DNA of 64,000 nt from Dictyobacter aurantiacus (GCF_003967515.1 NZ_BIFQ01000001.1:5580001-5644000), one strand, 5' to 3'; positions 51,132 through 60,622 are shown, counted from the stretch's first letter. Notes: generated from the sequence alone by a model not told the origin. Program-made: numbers and translations.

Positions 51132-51771
51132 AGACTCCCGTCACTCTGGGGGCACATGAGTGCCCCCGCACGCGCGGCCGCTGCGCAGCCGCGCTGGTTT
51201 TATATGTTAGTGTGTGGGGTGCGCTGATGCGCACCCCACACACTAACATATAAAGGAATTCTGAGCACCTCTAGTGCTCACAAGTCTATAGGGTATTGGT
51301 GCAGCAGGGGTGCGCTGATGCGCACCCCATACACTAACATATAAAGGAATTCTGAGCACCTCTGGTGCTCACAAGTCTATAGGGTATTGGTGCAGCAGGG
51401 GTGCGCTGATGCGCACCCCATACACTAACATATAAAGGAATTCTGAGTACCTCTGGTGCTCACAAGTCTATAGAGTGTTGGTGCAGCAGGGGTGCGCTGA
51501 TGCGCACCCCACACACTAACATATAAAGGAATCCTGAGCATCTCTGGTGCTCACAAGTCTATAGGGTATTGGTGCAGCAGGGGTGCGCTGATGCGTACCC
51601 CATACACTAACATATAAAGGAATTCTGAGTACCTCTGGTGCTCACAAGTCTATAGAGTGTTGGTGCAGCAGGGGCGCTCTCGCGCCCCTGCTGCACCAAC
51701 ACCCAAAACCGGTGCGGCCGCGCAGCGGCCGCGCGTGCGGGGGCGCGCAAGTGCCCCCAACATGACGGAAG
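51132..51771. mobile_element. Composite repeat element with ~65-bp terminal inverted repeats and a 91-bp tandem array, locus F
   Basis: Left end 51132-51197 and right end 51706-51771 are inverted copies of the family core (GGGGGCAC...GCCCCCGCACGCGC then GGCCGCTGCGC), about 80% alike. Next to the left end is a hairpin (26-nt arms 51199-51224 and 51229-51254, loop TGAT). Its right arm plus flank repeats with a 91-bp period (51242, 51333, 51424, 51515, 51606), nearly five copies. Next to the right end is a different hairpin (21-nt arms, 51657-51677 and 51682-51702, loop TCTC). No ORF for a transposase. Either a non-autonomous element or two opposed family members. Confidence 0.85.
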
Positions 51772-51937
51772 TCAAATACCCTCTTAGGAGGGGCATATCC
51801 ATTCATGCTATAGGAGAGAAAATAAGCTTGCGGTAACTCTTCCTCTTTATGTATACTTTTGTTGGACATCAAGGTAAATTATGTCAATATATTCCATTTT
51901 ATGGATTAAGAGGATATTGTGCTCTGAGGAGATGGAG

Positions 51938-53542
51938 ATGCCGTCTTTTTTGTCTGTTTGTAGCGCTTGTGGTTTTGAGAATCCCAGGGGGCAGACGCGG
52001 TGTTTGAAGTGCGGTCGCTCGCTTTTGGATGAGCAAAGCAGTATTGTGCCCTTTTCACCTCCTCAGGCGGTGCTCGCGTCTAAAGGAATGCTCAAACAGC
52101 GCTACCGTGTGCTGTTCACGATCGGGCAGGGGGGGATGGGAACGGTATATCTTGGCCGGGACATGCAGCTGGGGAGCCGGCTGGTGGCGATCAAGGAGAT
52201 GAGCCAGTCGTTTCTATCGTCCGAGGAAAGGGTGCAGGCGGCGCAGAATTTCAAGCGCGAGGCGCATATTCTGGCCGGGCTGCAGCATCCGCATCTGCCA
52301 AGCATCTATGATCACTTTGAGGAGAATCAGCGCTGGTACCTGGTGATGAGCTATATCAAGGGGCAGACGCTGGAGGAGTACCTGAGCAGTCAGGGAGGAA
52401 AATTGCCGCTGGGAGAGGTGATCGAGATCGGGATTGCGCTGTGCAATGTATTGCATTATTTGCATACCCATCATCCGCCGATCATTTTTCGGGATCTCAA
52501 GCCCTCCAATATTATGCGCGCCAGCGATGGGCATATCTACCTGATCGACTTTGGGATCGCGCGCTTCTTTAAGCGCGGCCAATCAAAGGATACCACCGAT
52601 CAAGGTTCGCCTGGTTACGCGGCCCCCGAGCAATATGGTGAGAGGCAGACCAGGCCCAGCGCCGATATTTACAGTCTGGGCGTCATCCTATACCAGTTGA
52701 TCTCGGGCTTTGATATCACGCTGCCAACGTTTCACTTTCCGGCCCTGGATACCCTGGTGCCAGGGGTACCGCTGGCGCTCAAGGCGCTGATTATGCAGAT
52801 GATGGATCTAGACGAAAAGAAACGCCCCCAGAGCATGGAAGAGGTGAAGTTCAGGCTGCAGAGTATCCTGGGCAAGCTGAACACGCCTATCTCGCTCTCC
52901 TCATCTCCAGGGCAGCAAGGGATCATGCCAATGGTGGTGCCGGCGGTCCACAAAAAAACGAAGCGAGGACTGCTGGCAACCGCTGTAGCGATCGGGATCG
53001 CTCTGATGCTCCTGCTGGTCTACGTTTTGCTTCTTAATGTGAATGCGTTCAATTCTAGCACACGCGTCGCGAGTCCGCGAATTAACGCCAGCACTGCGAC
53101 CACGATTGTCGTGAACGCGAACACGCCATTGGGGGTGGTCACGCTTTTTTGTCGGGCCATGAACTCAACGGCGCCCGATTTTCAAACCGCGTACGACCAG
53201 CTCTCCCGCGGGTATCAGAGCAAGCATCCGTTCACAGATTTTCAAAAATATTTTCAAGGGACGAGCCGCTGCGCCGTTGCCAGTGTTCCCGATGCCAGGC
53301 ACCAGGCGGGATTAAACCTGACCCTGACCTGTCCCCATTTTGATGGACCACCGCCGGATGGAGATCATAATCAGCCGCCCCCGTTTCCACCTCCTGGAGG
53401 GCATCCGCCGGATGAGCCGCAGAATAAGCCGGCCAACGTGACCCTGATTAGTGAGGGAGGGAATGGTTGGAAGATCGACACTATTTATGTTGTCGATTAT
53501 AATTGTCTGCCGCCTCCGCCGTGGACGCCACCTGCCCGCTGA
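51938..53542 (+). CDS. Transmembrane Ser/Thr protein kinase with N-terminal zinc ribbon
   Basis: About 534 residues. A zinc ribbon (CSACGFENPRGQTRCLKCG, Cys 8, 11, 22, 25) comes first; then a Hanks-type kinase from about 55 to 310: IGQGGMGTVYLG (ATP loop), VAIKEMS (Lys), IIFRDLKPSN (catalytic; His of HRD is Phe), LIDFGIARFF, GSPGYAAPEQY. A transmembrane helix at about 343-368 precedes an external domain with a Pro/Gly-rich stretch (PPPDGDHNQPPPFPPPGGHP) and four Cys. Intracellular kinase with external sensor, type known from this bacterial group. GAGGAG precedes ATG 51938; an in-frame start at 51881 is less likely. Confidence 0.95.
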   Translation: MPSFLSVCSACGFENPRGQTRCLKCGRSLLDEQSSIVPFSPPQAVLASKGMLKQRYRVLFTIGQGGMGTVYLGRDMQLGSRLVAIKEMSQSFLSSEERVQAAQNFKREAHILAGLQHPHLPSIYDHFEENQRWYLVMSYIKGQTLEEYLSSQGGKLPLGEVIEIGIALCNVLHYLHTHHPPIIFRDLKPSNIMRASDGHIYLIDFGIARFFKRGQSKDTTDQGSPGYAAPEQYGERQTRPSADIYSLGVILYQLISGFDITLPTFHFPALDTLVPGVPLALKALIMQMMDLDEKKRPQSMEEVKFRLQSILGKLNTPISLSSSPGQQGIMPMVVPAVHKKTKRGLLATAVAIGIALMLLLVYVLLLNVNAFNSSTRVASPRINASTATTIVVNANTPLGVVTLFCRAMNSTAPDFQTAYDQLSRGYQSKHPFTDFQKYFQGTSRCAVASVPDARHQAGLNLTLTCPHFDGPPPDGDHNQPPPFPPPGGHPPDEPQNKPANVTLISEGGNGWKIDTIYVVDYNCLPPPPWTPPAR

Positions 53543-53624
53543 TCACGACCGCATTTTTGAGATATGATGTGGTCACTGTTCACAATGTGAGGGCGGCGTT
53601 ACGGTAGAGAGGAGAGACGTTACT

Positions 53625-54635
53625 GTGGGAGAGCAATTGGGAATAGGGGAGGAGATGTTGCGGGCCTGTTTGGATGAATATTATGGGCTGGCGGTCATGG
53701 AAATGGCCTGTGTGCCGGGGGGACTTGATTATGACGCGGCCGTGTATCGCGTCGTCAGCGAGCGAGGCGAGGTATATTTGCTCAAGGTCTCGGGCAGAGA
53801 GCTGTACGAGGCCAGCTATCTTGTGCCAGCTTTTCTCAGGGAGCGGGGGGTAGAGGCCGTGGTGGCGCCCATTCCGACCCTGGAAGGCGAATTGTGGACC
53901 CGGCTCGGAGAGCGAACCGTGGCCTTGTATCCCTTTATCGAGGGGGACGTAAGCTGGAATGGCATGACGGAACAGAACTGGAGGGATGTCGGGTCTATCT
54001 TCAGGCGCATCCACCAGGTCGTGCCGCCGAGGGAGGTCCGAGGAGTGTTGCGCCGTGAGACCTTTGACGTGGGCGGCTATCTCAGCCGGATGCGCGCTTT
54101 TGAGGATAGGTATATATGTCAGAATGATGGAGGCCACAACGTCCCCGAACAGGTCCTGCTCGCCAGCTGGCAGGAGCAGCGAGCCACGATTCACCGCGTC
54201 ATAGAAAGGTTGGAGGTATTGGGTGGGATGCTCCAGCGGCAGGCGGGTCCCCTGGTCATTTGCCACGCTGACCTGCATCCCGCCAACCTGATCCGAGCTC
54301 GCTCCGGACACGTATGGATCATCGACTGGGACGAAGTGATGCTGGCCCCCAAAGAGCGCGACTTCCTCTTCGTCGGAGAGCCGGGAACCAGTCCAGACAG
54401 CTCTAACCGATCTCCCTTTTTTCAAGGGTATGGTGAAGCGAGGATCGACTGGACCGCGCTCACCTACTACCGCTACGAGCGCGTCGCGCAGGACCTGATC
54501 GCGTGCGCGCAGAACGTCTTCTTCAAAGATCATCTCTCAGAGGAGAGCAAGGAGGCGGAAGCCAGTCTGTTCCAGAGCGTGCTGGCTCCTGGCGGAGAGA
54601 TCGAGGCCGCCTATGCCGCCGAGGCCCATCTGTAA
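53625..54635 (+). CDS. Aminoglycoside-phosphotransferase-family protein (APH-like)
   Basis: A 336-residue kinase-fold enzyme. The catalytic loop LVICHADLHPANLIRARSGH (about 210-229) and the following VWIIDWDEVMLAPKERDFLF with the metal-binding Asp match APH(3')/choline-kinase-like proteins; an ATP-binding first lobe (VYRVVSERGEVYLLKVSGRE) precedes them. It shares the layout of spectinomycin phosphotransferases and would phosphorylate a small hydroxyl or amino compound. GTG 53625 has GAGAGGAGAG upstream. Resistance is not implied. Monocistronic. Confidence 0.85.
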   Translation: MGEQLGIGEEMLRACLDEYYGLAVMEMACVPGGLDYDAAVYRVVSERGEVYLLKVSGRELYEASYLVPAFLRERGVEAVVAPIPTLEGELWTRLGERTVALYPFIEGDVSWNGMTEQNWRDVGSIFRRIHQVVPPREVRGVLRRETFDVGGYLSRMRAFEDRYICQNDGGHNVPEQVLLASWQEQRATIHRVIERLEVLGGMLQRQAGPLVICHADLHPANLIRARSGHVWIIDWDEVMLAPKERDFLFVGEPGTSPDSSNRSPFFQGYGEARIDWTALTYYRYERVAQDLIACAQNVFFKDHLSEESKEAEASLFQSVLAPGGEIEAAYAAEAHL

Positions 54636-54655
54636 CGTGCGCGGAGCAGGAAAAA

Positions 54656-54672
54656 TCGGACGCGAGATCCGA
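54656..54672 (+). repeat. Short dispersed hairpin
   Basis: TCGGAC-GCGAG-ATCCGA with one mismatch, tail ATGTATGG; it abuts the ATG of the putative small ORF that follows. Confidence 0.7.
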
Positions 54673-54676
54673 ATGT

Positions 54677-54769
54677 ATGGGTGCGCGCGACGCTCAGGAT
54701 GATGTACCTATGAATGAGCATGCTCGCGAAAACTACGACGCGAACCGCGACTTTGATAATAACCGCTAG
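54677..54769 (+). CDS. Putative 30-residue hydrophilic small protein (weak)
   Basis: ATG 54677 lies in the tail of a short hairpin; the frame gives MGARDAQDDVPMNEHAREN, then YDANRDFDNNR and a stop, directly before a terminator. No ribosome site is seen. The Asn/Asp/Arg-rich end resembles the low-complexity region of the DUF2382 protein at 56485. Could equally be chance. Confidence 0.2.
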   Translation: MGARDAQDDVPMNEHARENYDANRDFDNNR

Positions 54770-54804
54770 CACCGCGTTTCCAGCATAACAACCTGTACGG
54801 TTAA

Positions 54805-54856
54805 GACAAGAAAAGGGCTCCGCTTATTAATGCGGAGCCCTTTTCTTGTCGTTTTT
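54805..54856 (+). terminator. Rho-independent terminator
   Basis: GACAAGAAAAGGGCTCCGC (54805-54823) pairs exactly with 54832-54850, followed by GTTTTT. Downstream of the phosphotransferase gene. Confidence 0.85.
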
Positions 54857-54919
54857 GGACCTTTTTCTCGCGCACGCTCATGTGTTGGGTGAAACGTGGA
54901 TGTCCGGGGAGGGAAAAAA

Positions 54920-54946
54920 GCCGGGGCAAGCCCGGCACCTACGATG
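54920..54946 (+). repeat. Short dispersed hairpin
   Basis: GCCGGG-GCAAG-CCCGGC with the full tail ACCTACGATGACG. The remaining 54950-55194 stretch shows no gene. Confidence 0.82.
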
Positions 54947-55194
54947 ACGTGGATGACGATAACGGGGGAATTGGTGGGCGTGTATCGCATGATGGGGTGG
55001 TTGCCGTGTGCGGTACATGCAATCTGGTCTGTCTCTCATTATTGGGGGAGTACGTGTAAAAGCTATGTGGTCGCGAAAGACTTTCTGTGGAGAGATACAT
55101 ACAGGTAGTGGATACAACTATCTCTTTTGCATTGAAAGGCGACCGTAGCGCTAAAAAATGGTTTCTTCCATAGAGAAAGAAAGAGAGACAGAGC

Positions 55195-56055
55195 ATGGCT
55201 ATCAATTCTGGTCCAGTCGTGGTAGGAGTTTTTCGGGAACATTCGTTGGCGGAACAGGCGTACAATGAGCTTTCGTCGGCCGGTTGGCAGCGGGAGCAGG
55301 TGACCGTGCTGCGTCGACATCACGAAGGGCTCCTTGCCCCGCTCAAGCAGGCATTTGGCGAGAATCATGAGAACATCGATGAACTGCACAAGCTGGATAT
55401 TCCAGATGATCAGCAGCAGGTGTACCAGCGCGAGTTCGATGCGGGAGCCACCCTGATGGCGGTGCAGTCCCAGGGTCATCCTCTGGAGTGCCGCGATATT
55501 CTCCACCGCTACGGAGCATATAGCGTTTTTATGTCGGTTGAACCGGGGCAGGAGCACGTGATCCCGCTGCGTAAAGAGGAGGTGCATGTTCGCAAGCAAT
55601 GGGTGACCACGGGCGAGATTCGCGTCCACAAGCGGGTGATTACCGAGCAGAGGACGTTTACCATCCCGGTGACACGTGAAGAGGTGTTCATTGAACGCCT
55701 GTCAGGGAACGCGGACCCGGCGACATCACCCCGTTCAACTGAACAGGAGGAGGGTGATAGGGTTGTGCGTGAAGATGGGGAAACGCAGGAGCGGGCCGCC
55801 ATTCACAGTGAAGAGGAGACCGAGGATGCATTGCCGGAAGGCGGAACGATCAGAATTCTGGTGCATGAAGATGAAGTTGTCTTTGACAGGCGACCCGTCG
55901 TCGTAGAAGAGATCGTCATTCGCAAAAAGGTGCAGAGCAACACCGTCCAGATGGTCGAGCCTGTGAAGCACGAAGAGTTCTCGATCTCGCAGAGCGGAAA
56001 CGCACGCATCGTGCAGCAGGATGCCGAGGATACTCAGCGGCTCGAACAGCGCTAG
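55195..56055 (+). CDS. DUF2382 stress-type protein (YsnF-like), first copy
   Basis: A 286-residue cytosolic protein. Residues 8-110 form a GSP17M/general-stress-type domain (VVVGVFREHSLAEQAYNEL ... VYQREFDAGATLMAVQ). Residues 120-170 are a DUF2382 unit: VIPLRKEEVHVRKQWVTTGE followed by VHKRVITEQRTFTIPVTREE. After an acidic linker (EEETEDALPE) a second DUF2382-like unit follows (IRILVHEDEVVFDRRPVVVEE). YsnF-type proteins are linked to general stress, with no known mechanism. AGAAAGAGAGACAGAGC precedes ATG 55195. Paralogous to the gene at 56485. Confidence 0.9.
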   Translation: MAINSGPVVVGVFREHSLAEQAYNELSSAGWQREQVTVLRRHHEGLLAPLKQAFGENHENIDELHKLDIPDDQQQVYQREFDAGATLMAVQSQGHPLECRDILHRYGAYSVFMSVEPGQEHVIPLRKEEVHVRKQWVTTGEIRVHKRVITEQRTFTIPVTREEVFIERLSGNADPATSPRSTEQEEGDRVVREDGETQERAAIHSEEETEDALPEGGTIRILVHEDEVVFDRRPVVVEEIVIRKKVQSNTVQMVEPVKHEEFSISQSGNARIVQQDAEDTQRLEQR

Positions 56056-56484
56056 CCGATGAGCCAGGACGGCGCTATCAATGCTGGCAATCCGCGAAAG
56101 ATTAGCGTTTTTTGTACGGTCAAGCTCATAATAGATAAGAAAGTCGATCCGTCGATTAAAATCAGTTAAGGAAAGGTTACATTTTTTTCAGTAAATGCGA
56201 TATGAGCCACTTCTGACTGTATTGTCTCGATGCGCTTGAGTCAGCACAATCTCATGCGACTGGTTGCGAAAAAAAGCGCCGTTTTTTTACCCTGTAAGCT
56301 CTGCTGATTCTTAGAATTGTCATGCATCGCTGCGCGTGAAAGGATCGTATAAATTTATGTAAATGTGATCTACTATAGAACGTCTCACGGATCACGAAAT
56401 ATGAGAAAGATGGGAAGCGGATAGAACTGGAATATTGATGTAGGTAGTATTGTGTGAGTGATGAATGTAAAAGGAGTCTTCAAA
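56056..56484. other. 430-bp regulatory gap between the two DUF2382 genes
   Basis: AT-rich, no gene. It contains several T- and A-runs and TACTATAG at about 56371, a possible -10 box. Its length and separate ribosome site suggest the second DUF2382 gene has its own promoter. Confidence 0.45.
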
Positions 56485-57570
56485 ATGGCAATGACAAGAC
56501 CAAATCTGATGTGCGTATTCGATGAGCCGGCTCAGGCTGATGACGCGATCAATGCGCTGGAGAACGCTGGTTTTGGAGCAGACCAGATTTATTATTCGAG
56601 TCGACCCAATACCGATAATGGTTTTTTTGCCAGTCTTAGAAACCTGTTTACCGATAACGGAGACACCAATGTTTCCCGCGATTTAAAGGATCTTGGTCTG
56701 ACGAATGACGAGGCTGATTATTATCAGCAGCAGCATCGCGCGGGCCATGGTATTGTGGCCGTACAGGCCAATGGACGCGAGCAGGAAGTATTAAGCATTC
56801 TGCGCAGCTATGGTGGCCAGATTTATGGCACCCAGAATGCCTCAGGTCAGGCCGGGACATCCAATACAACCACGACGCGCACCGATAGTGACTATGACAC
56901 TACCGGTGGCACGAGGGCTGGCACCTACCAGAGCGATCGGGCGTACAGCAACGCCGACGCTGGCACGAGCACCTACCAGGATCAGCAGGCGTATAACAAC
57001 GCTGGCACCGGGGCAGGTACCTATCAGAATAATTCGGATTATAACAATACCAATACCTATCAGAATGATCAGAACTACGCTACTACTGATAGAGGAGCTA
57101 ATATGTATCAGAATGATCGAGATGCCAACACATACGGAAATGATCGAGTTGAGAACGATGTGAATGATGAGGAGCAGCGCCGCCTGCGTCTGCGCGAGGA
57201 GCGCTTGAATGTAGGCAAGGAGCGAGTCCAGTCTGGTGAAGTCGGGCTGCACAAGGATGTTGTCTCCGAAGAGAAGAACATCGATGTTCCGGTCTCGCAT
57301 GAAGAGGTCTATGTAGAGCGCCGTCCTGTGGCCGATGGCGAGGTTGATAACGACACGCCGCTTGGCACCGATGAAAATATCCGCGTGCCGGTAAGCGAAG
57401 AGCAGGTCAACACCTCGAAGGATACCGTCACCACCGGTGAGGTTGGCATTGGCAAGCGTAACGTTCAGGAGAATCGGCGCGTCCATGACACCGTACGCCG
57501 TGAAGAGGCGCGCGTGGACACCGATGGCGATGTGCCCGTAGAAGATCGCACCCGCGACCAGAATCTGTAG
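56485..57570 (+). CDS. DUF2382 stress-type protein with low-complexity Asn/Tyr/Thr region, second copy
   Basis: About 361 residues. Residues 5-110 repeat the GSP17M-like domain (LMCVFDEPAQADDAINALEN ... GIVAVQANG). Residues about 120-220 are a hydrophilic low-complexity region of imperfect repeats (TYQSDRAYSNADAGT, TYQDQQAYNNAGTG, TYQNNSDYNNTN). The C-terminal part has two DUF2382 units (LRLREERLNVGKERVQSGEV ... IDVPVSHEEVYVERRPV; IRVPVSEEQVNTSKDTVTTG). AAAAGGAG precedes ATG 56485. The low-complexity part is unlike its paralogue and could be a disordered stress region. Confidence 0.9.
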   Translation: MAMTRPNLMCVFDEPAQADDAINALENAGFGADQIYYSSRPNTDNGFFASLRNLFTDNGDTNVSRDLKDLGLTNDEADYYQQQHRAGHGIVAVQANGREQEVLSILRSYGGQIYGTQNASGQAGTSNTTTTRTDSDYDTTGGTRAGTYQSDRAYSNADAGTSTYQDQQAYNNAGTGAGTYQNNSDYNNTNTYQNDQNYATTDRGANMYQNDRDANTYGNDRVENDVNDEEQRRLRLREERLNVGKERVQSGEVGLHKDVVSEEKNIDVPVSHEEVYVERRPVADGEVDNDTPLGTDENIRVPVSEEQVNTSKDTVTTGEVGIGKRNVQENRRVHDTVRREEARVDTDGDVPVEDRTRDQNL

Positions 57571-57575
57571 TAGAT

Positions 57576-57612
57576 GCGCCCCTTGCGGGCGCTTACCCCT
57601 TGCGGGCGCTTA
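57576..57612 (-). repeat. Short dispersed hairpin, minus orientation, one and a half copies
   Basis: GCGCCC-CTTGC-GGGCGC at 57576-57592 and a second truncated copy to 57612; it is the reverse orientation of the family, using the same stem as the 42-bp tandem repeats. Confidence 0.75.
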
Positions 57613-57643
57613 CCGCAATGCGGTGGCGTCACAAAGGCAACAA

Positions 57644-57687
57644 AAAGCAGGGTTTCCGTGGCTGCCCAGCCACGGAAACCCTGCTTT
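57644..57687. terminator. Bidirectional terminator
   Basis: AAAGCAGGGTTTCCGTGGCT plus G (57644-57664) pairs exactly with 57667-57687, loop CC, between the convergent DUF2382 and multicopper oxidase genes. Confidence 0.88.
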
Positions 57688-57701
57688 AGTTTTTGGCGAT
57701 C

Positions 57702-59903
57702 CTACCGGACGGGGATGTAGGGGCGCATCATCTCGTTGTCTTCGTGGTCGAGGATGTGGCAGTGCCAGACATAGCCGGGTCCGGCGGTAGGGTCGAAGAC
57801 ATAGTGATTTTCGCCGGGGTAGACGGCCGACACCGCCAGGGCGGTCGGTGCCCAGCGCAGGGCGAGGCGTCCCACCTGCCCTGGATAGATCTTGATCGTA
57901 TCCTTCCAGCCGGCCTCATTGGCGTCTGGAGGGATGACTGATCCCTGCAGGTAGGGTTTGACATCCGGGTTGCCCCCCAGGGCGCCGCCGCTGTTGGGGG
58001 TGGTGTAGGTCTGCGGAGGTCCGTAGCCGGGGATATAGACGCCGGGTGGGTAGGTGACAGGTCCCAGGGAGCCGTCCGGCAGAACGCCCGTGTAGGTGCC
58101 GCCGGGGAAGAGCGAGCTATAGGTGGCGAAGTACGCATCTTTATCGAACTGCTGGCGGTTGATCAGTTGAAATTGAACCAGGTGGATGTGGATGGGGTGG
58201 GCATCCTCGGTGAGATTGATGATCTCCCACACCTCCGTTGACCCGGTACGCGGGAGCTCGGTCAGATATTCCGGGTTGCGCAGCGCGATAGGTTGCGAGC
58301 CCGGAATGGGAGTCTGGGTCCCTTCGCGCAGGCCGGTCCATTTCGTGTTGTTAACGAGGACCTCCAGCGGGCCGCCGGGACCCTCATTCTCGATCAAGAT
58401 GAGTTGACGGGTCAGCGAAGGGGTAACTCCACTGGCCAGGCTGCCCTGCTGGGCATTGGCCAGGCGTACAAGCGCCGGTGGCTGGTAGCGGTTAGATCCG
58501 CGTAAGCGGGCGCCACTGGCCGGATTGTAGCTATTGTCGGGCGAGGAGAGCGAGCTACCGACGCGGAACTGCATGATGCGGCCGGTCGTCGCCGGATCGG
58601 GATTATCCCCATCGGGGAATGGCGCTGGAGCGTCGTTGGTGAGCGTAAAGTTGTGACCATTGAGGCCCGAGAAATCGATGATGAGATCCGCGCGCTCAGC
58701 CGGGGCGAGCAGCAATGCGTTAGAAGACAGGGGATCGCTGCTCAGCTGTACCGGGGCATCGAGCAGACTGCCATCGGTGCCGATCTGCCAGAGTGATGGG
58801 CCGGGGGTCCCCTGCGTGCTATCGACCAGGTGCAGGCGATAGAAGCGAGCGTTGGAACCATTGAGCAGGCGGAAGCGATAGCGACGCGGCTCCACATTCA
58901 GATAAGGCCAGGTCTTCCCATTGACCACGATAGCATCGCCAAAGAACTCGGGGATCCAGTATGGATGCGCCTGAGGATTAGGAGGCGGGCCATTGAGTCC
59001 GCTGGGATTGCCGGTTGGGGTCCCATCGGGAAAGAGCAACTGGCCTTGCGTATCAAACTGCCGATCCTGGATCATCAGCTCGATCTCCTGAGCGCCAGCT
59101 GGGAGGCCCAGCGGATTGTTAGGCTGGCCGCTATCGTACTGATCGCGCAACAGATAGAAGGCGGCCAGCCCACTGACCACATTGAGGCGGGTCATTCCCA
59201 TCGTGTGATCGTGCATCCAGAGCGTCGTCGCCTCCTGGGTGTTAGGGTACCAGTAGACGGCGGAATTGGGCGCGGTCGAAGCATACGTCGCGTACGCCTG
59301 TCCACGCAGACCGTTGCGCGTAAACCACTGCTCGGGCCCACCATCGAAGGCCGAAGGGACCTCCGCGCCGTGGAGATGGGTTACCGTTGGATAGTAGCCC
59401 TGGTAGGGAGTGGTCATCATCATACTCATCTGGTTCAATGGATCAGCCCAGTGGATGGTCTGATCGACCGTCAGCCGTGCCGCCACCTGAGAATTGGCGA
59501 ACGAGGGAAGATTATTGATGTAGAGAATGGTCGTAGGATAGCCACGGCCCGCCTCGATCGTGCATCCCGGATATGATGGGGGACAATTCCCGATCGCGTA
59601 GCCCCACAGAAACGTTCCTCCGTTGAAGGGAGCCGGCAACGAAGCATACAACTGGGCAGGGAGCACCTTCTGCTGAAACTCCTGTATTGACGCTGTAAGA
59701 GACTGGCTACTCTGACGCAGGCCGACAAAGGTTGGCAAAGGATCTACAAACTGAGGAATACCCGACGAGGAGAGTGGGGTCTGGGCGCTCTGAACGCTGG
59801 CTTCCGCGTCGGGTACGTTCAAAAGTGTTTCCCCACCACGTGTCATAATAAGCCCTGCACCGATAGCTGCTCCTAGCTTGATAAACTGTCTGCGGCTTGT
59901 CAT
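57702..59903 (-). CDS. Exported multicopper oxidase (CotA/bilirubin-oxidase-like)
   Basis: A 733-residue three-domain copper oxidase. MTSRRQFIKLGAAIGAGLIM is a Tat-type signal (S-R-R-x-F-x-K). Copper sites: YPTVTHLHGAEVPSA, TTLWMHDHTMGMTRLNV, HPIHIHLVQFQL and GYVWHCHILDHEDNEMMRPY, with the His-Cys-His of the type 1/trinuclear cluster in the last. Overall layout matches laccase-like CotA spore-coat proteins and bilirubin oxidases. It should oxidise phenols or metals outside the membrane with O2. GAAGGAGG precedes ATG 59903. Confidence 0.96.
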   Translation of the reverse strand: MTSRRQFIKLGAAIGAGLIMTRGGETLLNVPDAEASVQSAQTPLSSSGIPQFVDPLPTFVGLRQSSQSLTASIQEFQQKVLPAQLYASLPAPFNGGTFLWGYAIGNCPPSYPGCTIEAGRGYPTTILYINNLPSFANSQVAARLTVDQTIHWADPLNQMSMMMTTPYQGYYPTVTHLHGAEVPSAFDGGPEQWFTRNGLRGQAYATYASTAPNSAVYWYPNTQEATTLWMHDHTMGMTRLNVVSGLAAFYLLRDQYDSGQPNNPLGLPAGAQEIELMIQDRQFDTQGQLLFPDGTPTGNPSGLNGPPPNPQAHPYWIPEFFGDAIVVNGKTWPYLNVEPRRYRFRLLNGSNARFYRLHLVDSTQGTPGPSLWQIGTDGSLLDAPVQLSSDPLSSNALLLAPAERADLIIDFSGLNGHNFTLTNDAPAPFPDGDNPDPATTGRIMQFRVGSSLSSPDNSYNPASGARLRGSNRYQPPALVRLANAQQGSLASGVTPSLTRQLILIENEGPGGPLEVLVNNTKWTGLREGTQTPIPGSQPIALRNPEYLTELPRTGSTEVWEIINLTEDAHPIHIHLVQFQLINRQQFDKDAYFATYSSLFPGGTYTGVLPDGSLGPVTYPPGVYIPGYGPPQTYTTPNSGGALGGNPDVKPYLQGSVIPPDANEAGWKDTIKIYPGQVGRLALRWAPTALAVSAVYPGENHYVFDPTAGPGYVWHCHILDHEDNEMMRPYIPVR

Positions 59904-60227
59904 CTTGACAATCCCTCCTTCAATGAAAGAAGCCAGTGAGCTTCTTCCTTCCTTCCGCTACCACATCGAAAACATGATCCTGGATAGTCACAGGTTTTTT
60001 GCATCCATGATCATCGATGTAATAATAGACTCGGCAATCCCTCTTTTCTTTAAGCTTTTTCGGGCCAAAAGGGCCGATTTCGCAGTAGGAATCGATTTCT
60101 CTACTTGCGGTGAAGAAATTAAAACCGAGATATTCAATTCAGGATACGTTTGAGGTGGGAAGTGGTGTCGTGGGGAGAGATGGGAAGCTCCATGGTGTGT
60201 TGGTGGAACCGTATGGGAGCGGTCCCC
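59904..60227. other. Upstream region of the multicopper oxidase, no gene seen
   Basis: AT-rich stretch with no supported gene and no clear dyad; probably carries the oxidase promoter. Confidence 0.4.
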
Positions 60228-60504
60228 CCACGTGATCATGTCCCCCGTAGGCGGCATAGGATTGCGGCCTCTTTGATACTGTATTTCTTCCGAAAAGCAG
60301 CAATCCGGCCTTGTGCATGCCGCTCTGTTGACGTACGACATGGTGGCTTATGCATGGTTACGCGACCGCTTTTCTCGCTTTTTAGGAGCGATATCGTACG
60401 TGAACGGGTGCGGCATGCACAAGGCCGGATTGCTGCCTGGTCGGCAAGCCAGCGTATCGAGAAAGCCGCAATCCTATGCCGCCTACGGGGGCATGATCGC
60501 GTGG
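60228..60504. repeat. 277-bp fold-back element with ~114-nt imperfect arms
   Basis: 60228-60341 and 60391-60504 are inverted copies. Two blocks are nearly perfect: outer 60228-60270 against 60462-60504 (GATCATG, CCGTAGGCGGCATAGGATTG) and inner 60297-60322 against 60411-60436 (CAGCAATCCGGCCTTGTGCA). The part between them is diverged. The centre is about 50 bp. Frames across it (for example 60313-60513) are not considered genes. Confidence 0.8.
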
Positions 60505-60622
60505 ATCGAATAATGGGGGCAAATCTATTCTTTTTTGGCGAAGGATTTGCGGAAAGAATTTGATGGATGAAAAGGAAAAATAATTAGAAATATTGATTTT
60601 TATGGGTTTAGATGCGTTTATG

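Noticed and set aside
60313..60513. 66-codon ORF in the fold-back element
   Set aside because: Both ends lie in the inverted arms, so the frame is explained by the palindrome.
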